64,000 nt of DNA from Molanna angustata. Taxonomy: Eukaryota > Arthropoda > Insecta > Trichoptera > Molannidae. The notes below the pieces were generated by a model, which worked only from the letters and a program-made list of their open reading frames with translations, searched no databases and was not told the origin of the DNA. Shown in pieces: positions 44,488 to 56,815 of this stretch; within the stretch, counting starts at the first letter, position 1; every line of letters starts with the position of its first letter. The stretch lies in NCBI GenBank assembly GCA_963576475.1, contig OY754980.1, positions 24,155,934 through 24,219,933 of the forward strand, given 5' to 3'. The position numbers and the translations under genes were made by a program.

Positions 44488-45039
44488 TCATATTGCTACT
44501 GTCATATTGTGTTGTTCGAAATGGCTATTTTTTTCATAACAAGCTATATGGAATATGCTGCTTATTTTTAACATGCTATTTTTATTTATTGATTTATTTG
44601 GTTTATTTGGGACACTAAACCAAATAATATCGCTATCCGCTCTATTGAATCGTTGACGCATATGTTATAACACGCACCGAGTATTGTAACGTGGTGGAGA
44701 ATATTTAACGTTTCAGAAATAAATAACTTTTTTTTTTTTTGTTTAAGGCAATTCACCCTGTAAAGAGTGCTATGTGAAAATAAATAACTTGGTGGCTTTC
44801 ATTGCTTGATTATAAAATAAAATTATGTTATTATATTGTTTCTTTGATTTTGTTATGTACAGTAATGATGATGTTTGTGGGAGTTGTACAGTGTTATATG
44901 AGGTTGAAATAGAAATACACAATGTATGTATTATGATGAATCTAGTAGATCAGAATATAATAAGATATACATATGGGATAATTGTTATGATTCATATACA
45001 TATAATGATTAATATATTAAAAAAATATAATGTGATGTA

Positions 45040-45231
45040 ATAGGTGTGATGACTGTAAGAAAAAAATCATTGAAATTATGATTTTAAAAAATAAAATAGG
45101 TTATAAAGATTTAAAAAATGTACTTATTTTCATTTTAAAGGAGTGAATAATAATAACATTATAAAAATAAAACTTCAAAATGTGTAAGTCCGCCATTTTA
45201 TGAGAAAAAACAATCAGAGCGCACGACGTCA
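45040..45231 (+). repeat. 192-bp direct repeat, copy 2
   Basis: Starts ataggtgtgatgactgtaag and ends gcacgacgtca. The same length as copy 1 with scattered differences. The ORF 45200-45466 merely overlaps it. Confidence 0.75.
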
Positions 45232-45433
45232 CGTCAATTCTTCTGATAGTCTTCAATACAATATACGCATTAATTGTCGGTCTGGACTATGTTTATTTTG
45301 TTGTTATCGATATATTAATATTTTAATTAGATACTTAAAACTAAAACAAATAAAATATAAATGGAACAAGGATTCATCAAAGCAAATAGTTTCAATTTAC
45401 CTAGATACTCGCCTACCTATCGGGGGACACTAT

Positions 45434-46040
45434 GGGCCGGTATTACAGTGTCAGTTTAAGAGCTAAACTCAAGTTTTACAAAAATATAGCGTATTACAGT
45501 GTCCGTTTAGACCTAATCTTCCCTCAAATACGTCACTAAAACGACAAATATTTAACCTAACGTTTCTGGCAGATTAAGTACTTAACTGTGAGTCAACTGT
45601 CATTTGCTAGGCAACTCGTGTAGTTTCAGTTTCTATCACTAGAGGCGTTAGGCAACGTGTGTAGATTCAGTGTTGTATCACTAAAGGCGTTAGTTATATC
45701 GAAGGTGGCGCCACACAACAAAACAAACTGACAGCCGTATTGAAACGAACACGGGCATTTAAAAGCATTATTTTGGTGAAAAAAAATAAATTTACCATGT
45801 TGGATAATAAAACAATGGTATTTAAAGTCGTAGCGTCCCGTTTTGTATTTCGTATTATTTGAGGTTATTTAAATTTGACAGATAATAACCACAGAAAAAG
45901 TGAAATATGTCTATAATTGAAGATTTAGTAACTGACATGTCATATTGCACTGTAATACGGAAATGGATTCAATCTCCCCTTAACATTAATCTTGAGTTTG
46001 GCAAACTCAATGAGTTGAGGGCCGACTGTAATATCGGGCC
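45434..46040. repeat. Harbinger-like MITE, 607 bp
   Basis: The terminal inverted repeats begin gggccggtattacagt (left) and, complemented from the right end, ggcccgatattacagt; inner similarity continues through an aaactcaag word. Flanking tat at 45431-45433 and 46041-46043 fits a 3-bp target duplication as in PIF/Harbinger (inference). Inside, a segment with ggcgttaggcaac and tgtagnttcagt is tandemly repeated at about 45609-45690. No transposase. Confidence 0.65.
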
Positions 46041-46043
46041 TAT

Positions 46044-46817
46044 GTTAATTGTATTTTGTATGTAACTTAGTTTTTATTGAATAAATAAATAAATAATGAA
46101 CGCTCGCAACGTATGGTAAACTAATTTAGTTTTAGTATTCTACTATTTTGTCACGCGATGGTGAGCTGACGAACGTTCGACATGTTATGATGCTGGTCAC
46201 TGCCAAACTAAACTAGCAAGCTATATTTTTTTCAAGCAATGAAGCGATTTGCGAAACGACGGCGATTACGCGAAGCATGCGTTTTAAAACATCGTTACAA
46301 TTTTAGCAGCATACGAATTATTACATAGCGCTCGTTATTTGTATTGTGTTCAAAACAAGCTATGTTTATCTGCTATCGTTATTTTTAGCAATAGCAGCCA
46401 TAGTAGTTATTTTTCTGCCTGTCTTAACTACTCTTAACTAGAATGGAACTTTTGATGGTCGGATATTTCTTTGCGTCGAACAAAGACTTTTGTTCATCAG
46501 AATTTCGAAACGTAAAAACTTAATAATAAGTACATATAAGTACTTTATTTATCTGTAATTTAAATACAACTTACATCTCGAAAATCGATAAAATATGCTC
46601 CTTCTTCTCTCTACATTATGTGTTTCATAAGCTAAAAACATACGCGGGAAACGTATGATGGCCTATTTTGACGTTTGGACATTAATGAAGTTCTTTATAT
46701 GCTTATTGCCTAAATAATGGTAAATATTATATTATTGAGAGCTAAAAGTGGGGGAACAAATACTGTACTTCATTGTAAACGCGTACTTAATAAAATATAC
46801 TTGTGTCTCGCCGTGCG
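46044..46817. other. No gene recognised
   Basis: Contains a short (aaat)n tail at 46080-46096, perhaps the end of a lost LINE. The 88-residue ORF 46717-46983 crosses into the duplicated block and is not convincing. Confidence 0.4.
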
Positions 46818-47267
46818 AAATTTAATCACTTATTTCTCTTTTTTTTCGCGTGGGACGAAAACATATACCTCAGTTAGTGTTTTTTTCGTCGTGTTTGTAC
46901 ATTTAGGGACCGCACAACACTTATGCACTTTTGAATTGATTATAAATACACAAATCGTCCTAGAATACATATATTACATATAGTAGTGATATGCAGTTTA
47001 CAATATCGTGACGTCACCGTCAGGGTCGGCAGGCGCCATGATACTACAAGCGTTTTTTGACGTAAATGTCAAATTTGATTTTAAAATGGCGATTTTTGCT
47101 ACTAAACCTTTATTTTATGTAGAAATGTATATATATTTGAAAATAGTGAATGCGTAAAAACATCGTGAGACAGTTTTTCAAAATTAGTCATCATGCCCAT
47201 TGTAAATGACCAATATGTAAGTAGAAAATATTAATTGTCAATAACAATATAGACTCACACACATAAG

Positions 47268-47700
47268 ATACGGAGTAGAGACAAGAGTAGACACAACGAG
47301 AACAAAATCTCATCTGAGAACATCAGAGATGAGGACATTGAGATGTATAACCGGAAACACTCTAAGAGACCGAATTCGAAATAATGAAATAAGAAAAAAA
47401 GTGTAGTACGGAAGACATCGTCAGATGAAGAAGACAGCGGAGGTGATATTGGAGCTCACATGTTAACAGAATGGATGAAAATAATGGATAATATTAAAAT
47501 TAAATATAATTTTTTCATAGTTTTAATTGGATGAAAATAGACTCCCACGTATCGCTCTCCAGGAGAACCCAGCTGGAAGAAGACAACTAGGAAGACCTCC
47601 AAAAAGATGGCGAGACAGTTGGCAGTCCACATCGCAGGAGACAGAATAGCGGTAGAAACCGATCTTCGGATCTATGAAAAGAAATAAGAAGAAGACATAA
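47268..47700 (+). pseudogene. RTE-type LINE C-terminal scrap (copy in duplicate 1)
   Basis: The plus strand reads a degenerate run resembling MRTLRCITGNTLRDRIRNNE near 47330-47390, then after an insertion RRQLGRPPKRWRDSWQ-like sequence near 47575-47625, and ends in gaaaagaaataagaagaaga (a gaa-rich tail). The related fragment at 54700-54925 has the same ending. The counterpart in duplicate 2 is 57266-57698. Confidence 0.6.
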
Positions 47701-48005
47701 GATAGAGGGATATCAATTGCTTATCACCTTCAGTATTTCGTTACAAAACCAATCATATTTTGCATTGAATTATTCTATAGTTGTCGCCAAATAACTTGAA
47801 CTTTTAGCCGAGAAGGGGGGCGATTTGCACGTAAACCAACGAAGCTAAAATACACAAAATTACGCTCTGTGCAACCGGAAGCTCGTTCAAGATGTTTGGC
47901 AAATATTTTACCTCGGTTAAGAATAATGTGTTGTGAAAATTGTATATGCGTGGGATTGTGGCATACTTTCTAACATTCGTTCCACACAATAGGAACATAG
48001 AAAAA

Positions 48006-48174
48006 TTCACCCTCACTAGACAACGTGTCATTTAGCTCAAGAAAATAGAAAGGATAACTCAATGTATGGAAGTGACAGTTGCCAGTCACGTGAAAACTGT
48101 CACTTCCATGCATTGAGTTACCTTTTCTTGTTTCTTTTCTTGAGTTAAGTGACACATTGTCTAGGGGGGCAAGT
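48006..48174. repeat. Palindromic MITE (copy in duplicate 1)
   Basis: Arms 48016-48081 and about 48098-48164 pair (ctagacaacgtgtcatttag against its near complement), around a short centre. Outer bases ttcaccctca and ggggggcaag continue the pairing imperfectly. No coding capacity. Counterpart at 58004-58172. Confidence 0.75.
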
Positions 48175-49010
48175 CCCTAATAATAATAATTATTATTATA
48201 ATTTTAAATGCTAAAATGTAAAATGAAGAGTGTGTTGGTGTTTCTTTATTAATTTTGTTGATCTCTTTATTTTTTTATACTATTTCAAGTAAATGAAATA
48301 ATAATTTTATTTTATTTAAATTCACATGGCACACACACACTCACAAAATAAATATGTTGGCATGTCTGAGAAAATGAAATGACTGCCGGGGTGCGGCATC
48401 GTGTGTGAACAGTATCAATAAAAGATTAGTACCAATTTAATATCGACAGGGTTTGCTTAATCGAAATGGTATCTAAATGTCCCCCTGAGATGATGGGAGG
48501 GAACGGAGGGGTTGGGATGGATTTTATTAACCCGCAATTAGGCGCAACGGCGGTAATTGACGTTAAATTTCCTATTGGCCGTTCGGTTTGTCAGTTAATA
48601 GATAATAAAGATTAATTTTATATGTGGTCGAATGATGAGCTGGCATAATTCCTATATTCATAAAACCATACCATGAATATTCGATATTAATTTTTTTATT
48701 ATAATCGTATTATTATTATGTAGTAGGCACTTTAACACTATAACGTCCGATAACGTAACTTTTTGAACTAAAATAGGAACGTTCTAAAATGTTAGGAGTT
48801 CATTTGAATTTAATATCGTATTCTGTAACTGATGTTGTTCCTTAAACTAAAATCTACATAATTTGTTCACCGTAGATAATAATTTGAACCCATATTGTCT
48901 ATGGCGCAGACTACGCATGCGTATTACGCACTGTTCAGCCATCTTAATTACATATGTCATGTCACCGTGATGTCGTCTAACCTAACATTTTTTTATTATT
49001 TTTTGTATTG

Positions 49011-49100
49011 CTTCCCGGGAAACGAACAGGTACAATGTAAAATATTAATTTGACACGCACCTCAAAACAAGTTGTCACATTCTGAAGACTTAGAAAACTT
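49011..49100 (-). repeat. SINE-A tail fragment (copy in duplicate 1)
   Basis: On the minus strand it resembles the last 90 bp of SINE-A (cagaatgtg-caacttgtt, then gtacctgttcg). Counterpart at 59009-59098. Confidence 0.65.
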
Positions 49101-49176
49101 AATAATGTACCAGCAAATGCATAATTTTTGTGATTGCGAACGTTAGCCGGTTCCAATTTTCGATACAAACTTAATC

Positions 49177-49241
49177 ACACTGCTACGTTTTTACTCCATT
49201 GCTACGTTTTTACTCCATTGCTACGTTTTTACTCCATTGCC
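49177..49241 (+). repeat. 19-bp tandem repeat, three units
   Basis: gctacgtttttactccatt occurs three times in a row here and four times in duplicate 2 (59175-59258). It is the only length difference between the duplicates. Confidence 0.95.
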
Positions 49242-49344
49242 AATATCTTTATGGTTTTGAGACTTACAAAGATACGCTTTACATAAATTATGTACTACAC
49301 AATATAACATAATCCCACAAAAATAGTGATATTTAACTAGAAGA

Positions 49345-49925
49345 TTAACTACAACATACTCATACAATAATAATAATAATAAAAACTAAAAATTACTCCA
49401 AGCACGTTATTAAAGATACCTCAGTAATTGATGACTCCTGTAGACGGTGTAATAAAAACAAAGAGACAATAGAACATATATGTAACTGGCGGATGTTTTG
49501 CTCTTGCACCAACAGAGTATACACATAGACATGATAATGTTTGCAAGCAGATACACATCGCTTCAGCAAAAAAATATAATTTATAGATTATCCACCACCT
49601 TGGTTTCAATATTCCTCATTGGCAGTTATTGAAAACAACACACATTAACTTTATTGGAACAGAGATATAATTACAGATAGAACCAACCTACACAATAGAC
49701 CCGATATAACATTGATTGAGAAAAATACAAAACAAACCCATTTAATTGAAATATCTATTCCTAATACAACAAATTTAGAACAAAAATATACAGAAAAAAT
49801 TCAAAAATACCTCCTTCTAGCAGAACAGATTAAAACTCAATTGGGACAAAATAAAGTTTCAATAATACCGTTTATTATATCATCTACGGGAGTTGTACCA
49901 AAAAATATAAATAATAATAATAATT
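49345..49925 (+). pseudogene. LINE C-terminal fragment with zinc-knuckle-like region
   Basis: Reading frames with breaks give a DSCRRCNKNKETIEHI segment (Cys-Cys, His) near 49430-49480 and a YNL-like stretch near 49575. From 49712 comes a continuous frame (EKNTKQTHLIEISIPNTTNL, KIQKYLLLAEQIKTQLGQNK, IIPFIISSTGVVPKNI). This C-terminal 'restriction-like' ending is common to one group of insect LINEs. It is truncated, frameshifted and followed directly by SINE-B. Confidence 0.6.
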
Positions 49926-49927
49926 AT

Positions 49928-50071
49928 AATGAACACTTCCTGGCACCTTGCGCAAGTGGCGAGTTTATTGCCGTATGGCAATTTCTTCCAACTAACCAGT
50001 GTTTCCAGCCCAGAGAAGCAATATTTGCGTGAGAAATAAATATAAATAAATTTCTCCTCTGCTGGGAATCG
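49928..50071 (-). repeat. SINE-B, 5'-truncated in the B box
   Basis: Tail and body as in 10712-10917, including attgccgtatggcaat (49967-49982). It stops at gggaatcgaacc, inside the B box, so it has no complete promoter. A short repeat of taataaaatagatct follows at 50077-50109. Confidence 0.8.
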
Positions 50072-50109
50072 AACCTATTAATAAAATAGATCTATTAATA
50101 AAATAGATC

Positions 50110-50989
50110 TGCCAAATTTTATAATCAAACAGATTCAAATGAGTGTGATTATAAACACATGTTCGATAGTTCGAAATTTTTTATTATCACCACTATAAAT
50201 ACTATGCATAATAACTAAGCAACTTGAGAACTCCTCCGTTGTTTAGTTTTTTTTTCACCGGTTAACCCGTGAAGAGATTGAATAATAATAATGCTTTAAT
50301 TTCCTTTTAAAAAACAGATTACATTGGAACAATATTTAAATACCTATCTTGAATTTATACAAAGAAAAAATAATAATAATTTATTTAAAAAAGTATATAA
50401 GATATGAATTCACCCATTTTTATGGTGTTCCACTATTTATCTTTGTCTGCCTAACTAGGAACAATTCCTGTTTTAAGGCAGCGAAATATTTTTTTTGTTT
50501 CTTTAATAGTTATCTTCCGAAACAAATATGTGTTCTGAATGAGGAAAATATAAATAAATAATAGATCGAAATGCTGCACCCTTAAAAAAAGAAAATTCTT
50601 TTACTCAAGAAACAGATTGACCATAAATATAATTAGTAACACTTCCCTACTTCGACTCCTCGGGAAATATTCGACATACCATAAATAAAATAAATTCTCT
50701 AAAATATTATATATTGTTCCTGTTAGTAGCCAGTTTGAAACATTTAATATAAAAAATCAACAACCATAGAAAAAAAATACACACGACACTAGAAAAATGA
50801 AGTTTAAATTTTTTCCTATTATATTTATTTTTGTTATTAGAAGCTTTCCAAAATAAAATAAAAATGTTGTTCAGAAAATCCTTTGATCGATAACAACACG
50901 AATAAATTCCTCATCAGCGAATGCAATTATATTTTTTATATTTATTTATTAGTAACAATTAACAATATCATTTTTTTACATAATCATTA
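50110..50989. other. No gene recognised
   Basis: AT-rich DNA; ORF 50349-50561 is featureless. Confidence 0.4.
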
Positions 50990-51989
50990 TACAGGGTTAC
51001 AGGTTTAGTCGTACAGAATATTAAAGGACGTTATTACTCAGGTCATTTCTAATGGATTTGATGCAACATGTTATGTCCGAAACTTAACCGTTATGGAGAT
51101 ATTGAATTTTAAATATTAAAAAAAAAAAATTGGCTATTTTATCAATTTTTTACGGATTAGAGGTCTTAGGGTCGATTTTTTTATATATCTAGTTAGAGGG
51201 CATGTCAATTAATAAAAATGATTAACAAAAACTGAACCTATGTACTACTAACAGCTTAAAAAGACAGCTTGACAACAGTTAGAATTAAAGAATTATCACA
51301 AAGTGTTTTTAACTTTGAAGCTCTTTGTTTGAAAAAAAAAATATGGAACTTATTCTGCAAATAATTATGGAACTTATTCTGCAAATAATAATAAAAACTT
51401 CTACGTTTCTTTAGCTATTCAAAAAGCTATAATACTTGAATTATAAAAATATTGCTGTGTTTTTTTTTGTTTTGTTTACGTATTTTAGCTACTTTTTCCT
51501 CAAACTAAAATGTACCCTCTACTACCTTAACTGTTACTTGGTCAATGGTTTGACTATTTAATAGCAATTGTTATATATTTTTGAATAGCTGAAGAAACGT
51601 AGAAGTTTGTACAATTATTTTCAGAAAAAAATCCATAATTTTTATTTCAAACAAAGCGCTTCAAAGTTAAAAACACTTTGTGATAATTCTTTAATTCTAA
51701 CTGTTGTCGAGCTGTCTTTTTAAGCTGTTAGTAGTAGGTTTAGTTTTTGTTAATCATTTTTATTAATTGACATGCCCTCTAACTAGATATATATAAAAAA
51801 ATGGACCCTAAGACCTCTAATCCGTAAAAAATTGACAAAATAGCCAATTTTTTTTTTTTTAAATCTTTAAAATTCAATATCACCATAACGGTTAATTTTC
51901 GGACCTAACATTTAGCATCGAATCCATCAGAAATGACCTGAATAATAACCTCCTTTAATATTCTGTACGACTAAACGTGTAACCCTGTA
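50990..51989. repeat. Giant-arm foldback element, exactly 1000 bp
   Basis: The left arm (50990 to about 51427) and right arm (about 51579 to 51989) are long inverted copies. Matches run from tacagggttacaggtttagt at the tip through gacctctaatccgtaaaaaa and tctttttaagctgttagtag to cttctacgtttct. A 22-bp direct duplication (atatggaacttattctgcaa) at 51350-51390 is found only in the left arm. The flanking ta at 50988-50989 and 51990-51991 fits a Tc1/mariner-type target. No transposase frame inside. Confidence 0.85.
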
Positions 51990-51991
51990 TA

Positions 51992-52541
51992 TCCACCATA
52001 CTAGGCTTTGCCTGTACCGAGGTGGAATATTTCACAATCACATCAATACATCTACATATATACAATAGTTTCGTCGTATTTCGTACAGTTTCCATGAAAA
52101 TGCGTATTTTATATAGCAACATGATTTTGATTTATTCATGAATGTAGTTTCTTGTCTACATTTTAAAATTCTTCGAATTCACGTTGCCTGAAACTTTATC
52201 TTGTACAAAAATAATTCTTTTTTTCAATTTTTGCAATGGCCCGTCTTTTGTGTAAACCTTTCGGTCATGCTGGCTTTGATCGATTTTTCCTTTTAACAAA
52301 CTACAGCTGTTAAAATCACATTTATATGCGAAATGGTAGCTGCCCTTAATTTACATCACTTATTAAGACATCCCAACCACATTATTCAAGCAGCAGTATC
52401 CCTCGGCCCTCAATGAGCCCAGCGGCGGTTCAACCTTTATAGGCAACGAAGGTTCCTAATTAGAATATTTCACCAAATAAATTCGTACAACAACAATAAT
52501 AATATTCATCAAAAACATCTTTTTAAACGAATATAATAATA
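51992..52541. other. No gene recognised
   Basis: Mixed sequence; no ORF, no repeat match in the window. Confidence 0.4.
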
Positions 52542-52745
52542 TACTAGTTGCATGTAACACACGAGATCCAACTGTCGATGGCGATAGTATGCTTAATTGA
52601 ATAATACGTACAGATAAATGCTTGAACACAAATTAATAAATATTTTAAGATATTTTGTTTTCTACATAAAACATGTAAGTATATAGGTCAGGATAGGATA
52701 TTATGGAGGTCAGTCGTTTTTTCCGTCGATACAAGATCGGCCCTA
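52542..52745 (+). repeat. Helentron-like family H, head fragment
   Basis: Begins tactagttgcatgtaacac, matching unit heads at 23915 and 24926, with atccaactgtcgat intact at 52564-52577. Continues through tatggaggtcagtc and then diverges. The 3' half is absent. Confidence 0.65.
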
Positions 52746-54009
52746 TAACTTAAATATTGTCTCTTCAAACAATCTCTGTGAAACAGATGATCTCAGTGTA
52801 TGTATGATGTCTTCTTGATGGCACATATTTTCGACATAGTTCTTGAACGAAATCCTTCAACCAACCACTATTTAAAAAATATGTGTTCCATACTCCATAC
52901 CTCACAACCACGATTTTTATTGTTTGCAATCTATCAAGTTATCATATTTAACGACATTTTTTATAGTATATTTTTATAAGAATTTTATTGCAACGTTTGA
53001 TTCTGATAAGTCATAACTTATAATCAAAAAATATATATAACAATATACTATGTGTAACTACATGAAAATGATTTGATCTTGTTTAAATAGTATAAAGGCA
53101 AATAAACATCTCGTTTGTGATATTATTGTTAAGCACTTTCTCGCATTTTTCCACGTTCCCATTCCTTCGCACAACTAAATCACGTATCAACTGTCACACC
53201 GCTCAAAACCCACAAATCTCGCCTAACACAGAATGTGCTTCGTCAACCGTCCAATTTTCAAAAGGCTGGCATATTTTTTTTGTCGGAAACTTTCACTCAT
53301 TCTTCCGACTCAAAGAGGAATTAACGCGCTCAGCAAAACTTGGAATTTTTCATCGGGGACAATCTACAGGAAAAAAACGATAAATCTGATATCGGATTTA
53401 TTTTATTTCATTTTTAGAGTAAGTACTGACAGTCATATCTACAATGTATAAACACAAATGTGTTACCAGCATTATGGACCAGTGAAGACTCTAAATACTA
53501 CCAATTTTCAACTATATTTAAATTTAAATAATAAAAAAAGAAATTAATCATTCAATTTATAAAAAAATAATCAAATCAATAAATAGGTCAATTAATTGAT
53601 TAATAAACTAACAATAAAGAGAAAAAAAAAACAATAAACAAATAAATAAATGTATAAGAAAACAAACATAAAAAATGGAACAATTACTTGTGCCACACAT
53701 CACTTTTATTTAGTAATTATGAATCAGATGATTCAAGTACTTCTCGTACACCTCTCCTAAACTGTCCCTTATTCAATATTAGTGAATTTTATACCGATAT
53801 TTTTAGTTTTAATGTCGAGTGATTCTAATGTCATTTTGATTGGTATAAAAATTCATTTCTAAGTAAGATAAATTAATATTATGTATAAAAAATCAAATAT
53901 GTCATAGCATTGAATACATAAGCACAATTAAATATTACTTAAAGGGACAAAAAAACCTTGCACAAGCCCTTCATTGGTAAACGTTGCGCAAGCAAATAAA
54001 GTGATCACG
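52746..54009. other. No gene recognised
   Basis: Two overlapping plus-strand ORFs (53117-53383, 53233-53451) lie in a less AT-rich patch at 53140-53390. The patch ends with agagtaagtac at 53416-53426, which resembles a splice donor. Neither ORF has a motif, so this could be a 5' exon, an unknown repeat or chance. Confidence 0.3.
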
Positions 54010-54150
54010 TAAACCAGCCGATGACAGGTCGTAAGCCCTGTAGGTGCCTTGAGTTCCTGGTTCTTCTATAATATCCCAACTTCGTCTCTATTTAGATGTT
54101 AAAAAGTTTATCAGTAAAAATATCATTAGACTCCCGACAGGGAAAAAATC
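54010..54150 (-). repeat. Foldback family F, partial copy
   Basis: Opposite orientation to 1015-1115: gacaggtcgtaagccctgta, then ggtgccttgagttcctggtt and aatatcccaacttcgtctct, ending near the actcccgacaggg word. One arm and the centre are present. Confidence 0.6.
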
Positions 54151-54611
54151 TATTGAATTAAAAAAAAGTATATGCATGTAAAAAAATATTCGAACCGTAT
54201 TTGTCCCTTAAATAAAAAAATTAAATGTATTTGTAGTTTCTTAAGACAGGCAAGATATTAATTTAATACATAAGAGTATAGTTAATGTTAAGATTGTGCC
54301 TACATAGGTTCCATTTCTCCCAGAAACGATGGCTGGAATCTTATCAAAGTTGAATGGGTTTTCAGTGGTGGCAGTCTTGTCCTTGGACCGTGACGCAGGT
54401 CAGCGGGTTTCCATTACTCACCCAGCCGGGGTGAGATCTGTAATCATTTCTCACGTGAATTTCTCATCCCTCAACTCAGATATTCCAAAACTATAATTAA
54501 TATACTACCGTCGAATTATTTTACAATGTTGTTTGCGATATCACCTTGAAGGTAATAGATATCATCCTGAATGTTGGCCTGCACTGAGCATACAGAGGCT
54601 GTGCACTATGC
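54151..54611. other. No gene recognised
   Basis: A patch near 54350-54460 is less AT-rich (gtggcagtcttgtccttgga), with no frame or family I recognise. Confidence 0.35.
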
Positions 54612-54690
54612 GGTGGCGATTGTATCAGCATTATTGCAATATCTTCCAACTAGCCCGTGTTTCCAGTATAGAGAAAAAAGAATTTCGTGC
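54612..54690 (-). repeat. SINE-B tail scrap
   Basis: gcaatatcttccaactagcccgtgtttccag at 54635-54665 matches the SINE-B tail/body. The hairpin and head are not preserved. Confidence 0.4.
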
Positions 54691-54699
54691 TTACAATAT

Positions 54700-54925
54700 T
54701 ATGTTGATATATCAACATTGAATTTATCATGGGACCATGTCAACAGGATGGACGCATCTCGAATGCCATCCATGGCGGCAAACGAAATCTCACCAGGGCA
54801 TCGCCTCCCCGGAAGACCACCGAAGAGGTGGAAGGATGGCTGGACCTCAGCTTTACATGAATAGCTTTCTCGAAAAACAGATCTACGATCTAATATAACA
54901 ATAAGAAGAATACTATATCGATATA
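54700..54925 (+). pseudogene. RTE-type LINE C-terminal scrap
   Basis: The plus strand reads WDHVNRMDASRMPS, then GHRLPGRPPKRWKDGWTSAL, the usual end of RTE-like polyproteins. It ends in aacaataagaagaa. It is similar to 47575-47700. Confidence 0.6.
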
Positions 54926-55380
54926 TTTTTAGCACACAATGTTAATAGTTCTATATTTTTTTATCATTTTAAAGCAGACATTAAAAACAACAAAAATTTA
55001 TATCTACAGAATCATTACGTTCAAAAGTAATGTTATTTTGAAATCAATATTTTTTATTTTTCTTTTGAAATTGTTAAATTCAGTTGCCAGTCTCAGATCT
55101 GTTTCGAGTTGATTGAACCACACCACCCCCAGTGTACATGTAGTAGTGTTGTGCAAAAATTGCACAATCGATTCACTATATTTTGTCTATTACTTTCTAC
55201 ACGTTCAAAGTCAGGACGTGACTTTCCTATGTCTTGATGTATTTGAAATATTACTTTTTTTATAAATATTATTGAAAGGCGGCACTTCAAAATCATGAAA
55301 ATGATCCAAAGTTGGGTAGTGTAATGTTTTTTTATATGTATTTTGATTAAAAAATTACCCTGAACAGTTGCATCATTGTT
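54926..55380. other. No gene recognised
   Basis: AT-rich spacer; short ORF 55093-55296 is featureless. Confidence 0.4.
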
Positions 55381-56718
55381 TATTTATTTATTTATTTATT
55401 TAAACACTTTATTGTACATTACTTAATAGCTAGTACAAATGGCGGACTTATTGCCTAATGGCAATTTCTTCCAGACAACCATCTGTGACAGTTATGAGAC
55501 AAAATGGTACATGTACAAAAAAGAAAATATATATAAAACCATAAACATATTACATTTTAACACAATAAAGTAAGAAGAATATAAATATGTACATCAATGA
55601 AAATTAAACAAATCATAGATAAGACCTGTTACAACACTATGGGAGGGAAGGGAAAAAAGGAGAGGAGATAAGACTAACTACAAGAATAGGGAAATAAATG
55701 GGAAGTATGTAGGTTAAGAAATGGAAAGTATGAGCGCGCGTTTTAATCTAGTTTTGAAGGTACCTAACGTTGGTGCAGTTCTAATGTCAAGGGCCAAGTT
55801 GTTCCATAACCGGGCAGCATGGACAGTAAATGATGATGAATAGAAAGCCGTGGCATGTGATGGGATGGCGAGGGTTCTCTCTTCTCTAGATCGAAGCGGG
55901 AGCCCATGAGAGGCCAGAGGTTGAAATTTTTCGGTAAGATATGATGGAGCATTAGGGTTGTTCAAAATGTTAAACAGAAGACAAAGAGTGTGTTGATCTC
56001 GGCGCAGACGGATAGGAAGCCATTTGAGTTCCTTGCGAAAAAATGATATGTGATCGTATTTGCGAAGATTATATATGAAACGTATGCAGACGTTTTGTAA
56101 TCGATCTAATTTGTTTAGAAGTTCCTGAGTAAGATCCAAATAGCAAATATCTGCATAATCGAGAATGGGGAGAAGGAGAGTTTGTGCGAGCTTTATTTTG
56201 ATGTTGGTTGGAAGAAATTTTTGAAGTTTTTTGATAGAATGAATACTATAGAAAAGTTTTCTGCTGACTTCACTGACTTGTTCAGTCCAGGAAAGATGTT
56301 GATTGAAGAGAACTCCTAGATTTTTCACTGTTTTGGATATGGGTATTGCTGTGCCATTGAGTACAGGAAGGGGAATAGTGTTTGAAGTAAGTTTAGCCAG
56401 AAGTTTTGTACTCCCTATGATAATGGCGTGAGATTTGATAGGGTTAAGAAAAATACCATTTTCAGTGGCCCATTTGCTTATGTAGTCGAGATCAGAATTC
56501 ACAGTTTGTATGGCATTATTTATGTCATTAGCTAAAAAATCTGTATAAAGTTGAAGATCATCAGCATAGATATGATAGGAGCACCGAAGGCCTCTCACAA
56601 TTGGATTGATGAATATTGAGAAGAGTAGAGGAGAGAGAATTCCGCCTTGAGGAACTCCGGTTTCCAAACCAATCCAGTCGGACATTTCTATACAGCATAC
56701 AGCATATTTGTGCTTCAT
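55381..56718 (-). mobile_element. LINE-K, 5'-truncated copy
   Basis: Reverse-transcriptase C-terminal two-thirds, a 3' UTR with attgcctaatggcaat (55450-55465) and a (tttta)n/(aaat)n tail at 55381-55401. The truncation point is near 56700, close to the border of duplicate 2. Confidence 0.85.
55714..56718 (-). pseudogene. LINE-K reverse transcriptase, N-terminally truncated
   Basis: An uninterrupted frame of 334 residues. ETGVPQGGILSPLLF, YHIYADDLQLY (YADD catalytic pair), NPIKSHAIIIGS, VKNLGVLFNQHLSW, then LDYADICYLDLT and the C-terminal ARLWNNLALDIRT. Everything before the GVPQGG box (including the first catalytic Asp) is missing, so it is inactive. The first residues (MKHKYAV) may be flanking DNA. 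It is a diverged relative of 36352-38469 with no stops in the retained part. Confidence 0.88.
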
Positions 56719-56815
56719 TTCATTTTATATATTTTTATAATGTATTTATTATAACCTTAATTCAATATAGAATTCTCGTTTTTCTGGACTGCATACATTA
56801 GAAAAAATCTTTAAA

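Larger units (their letters stand above)
46818..49291 (+). repeat. Duplicated segment, copy 1 (2474 bp)
   Basis: Matches 56816-59308 base for base at a constant offset of 9998 until a 19-bp tandem repeat near the end. I count about ten substitutions by eye (for example 47117, 47384, 48347, 48388, 48658, 48853, 49058). The flanks are unrelated. It contains an RTE-type LINE scrap, a palindromic MITE, and a SINE-A tail, so it was assembled from older repeats before it was copied. The ORFs 47804-48031, 47970-48155 and 48977-49168 are chance. Confidence 0.93.

Noticed and set aside
47804..48155. Minus-strand protein genes repeated at 57802-58153
   Set aside because: They repeat only because the whole 2.48-kb block is duplicated, and they read across a palindromic MITE.
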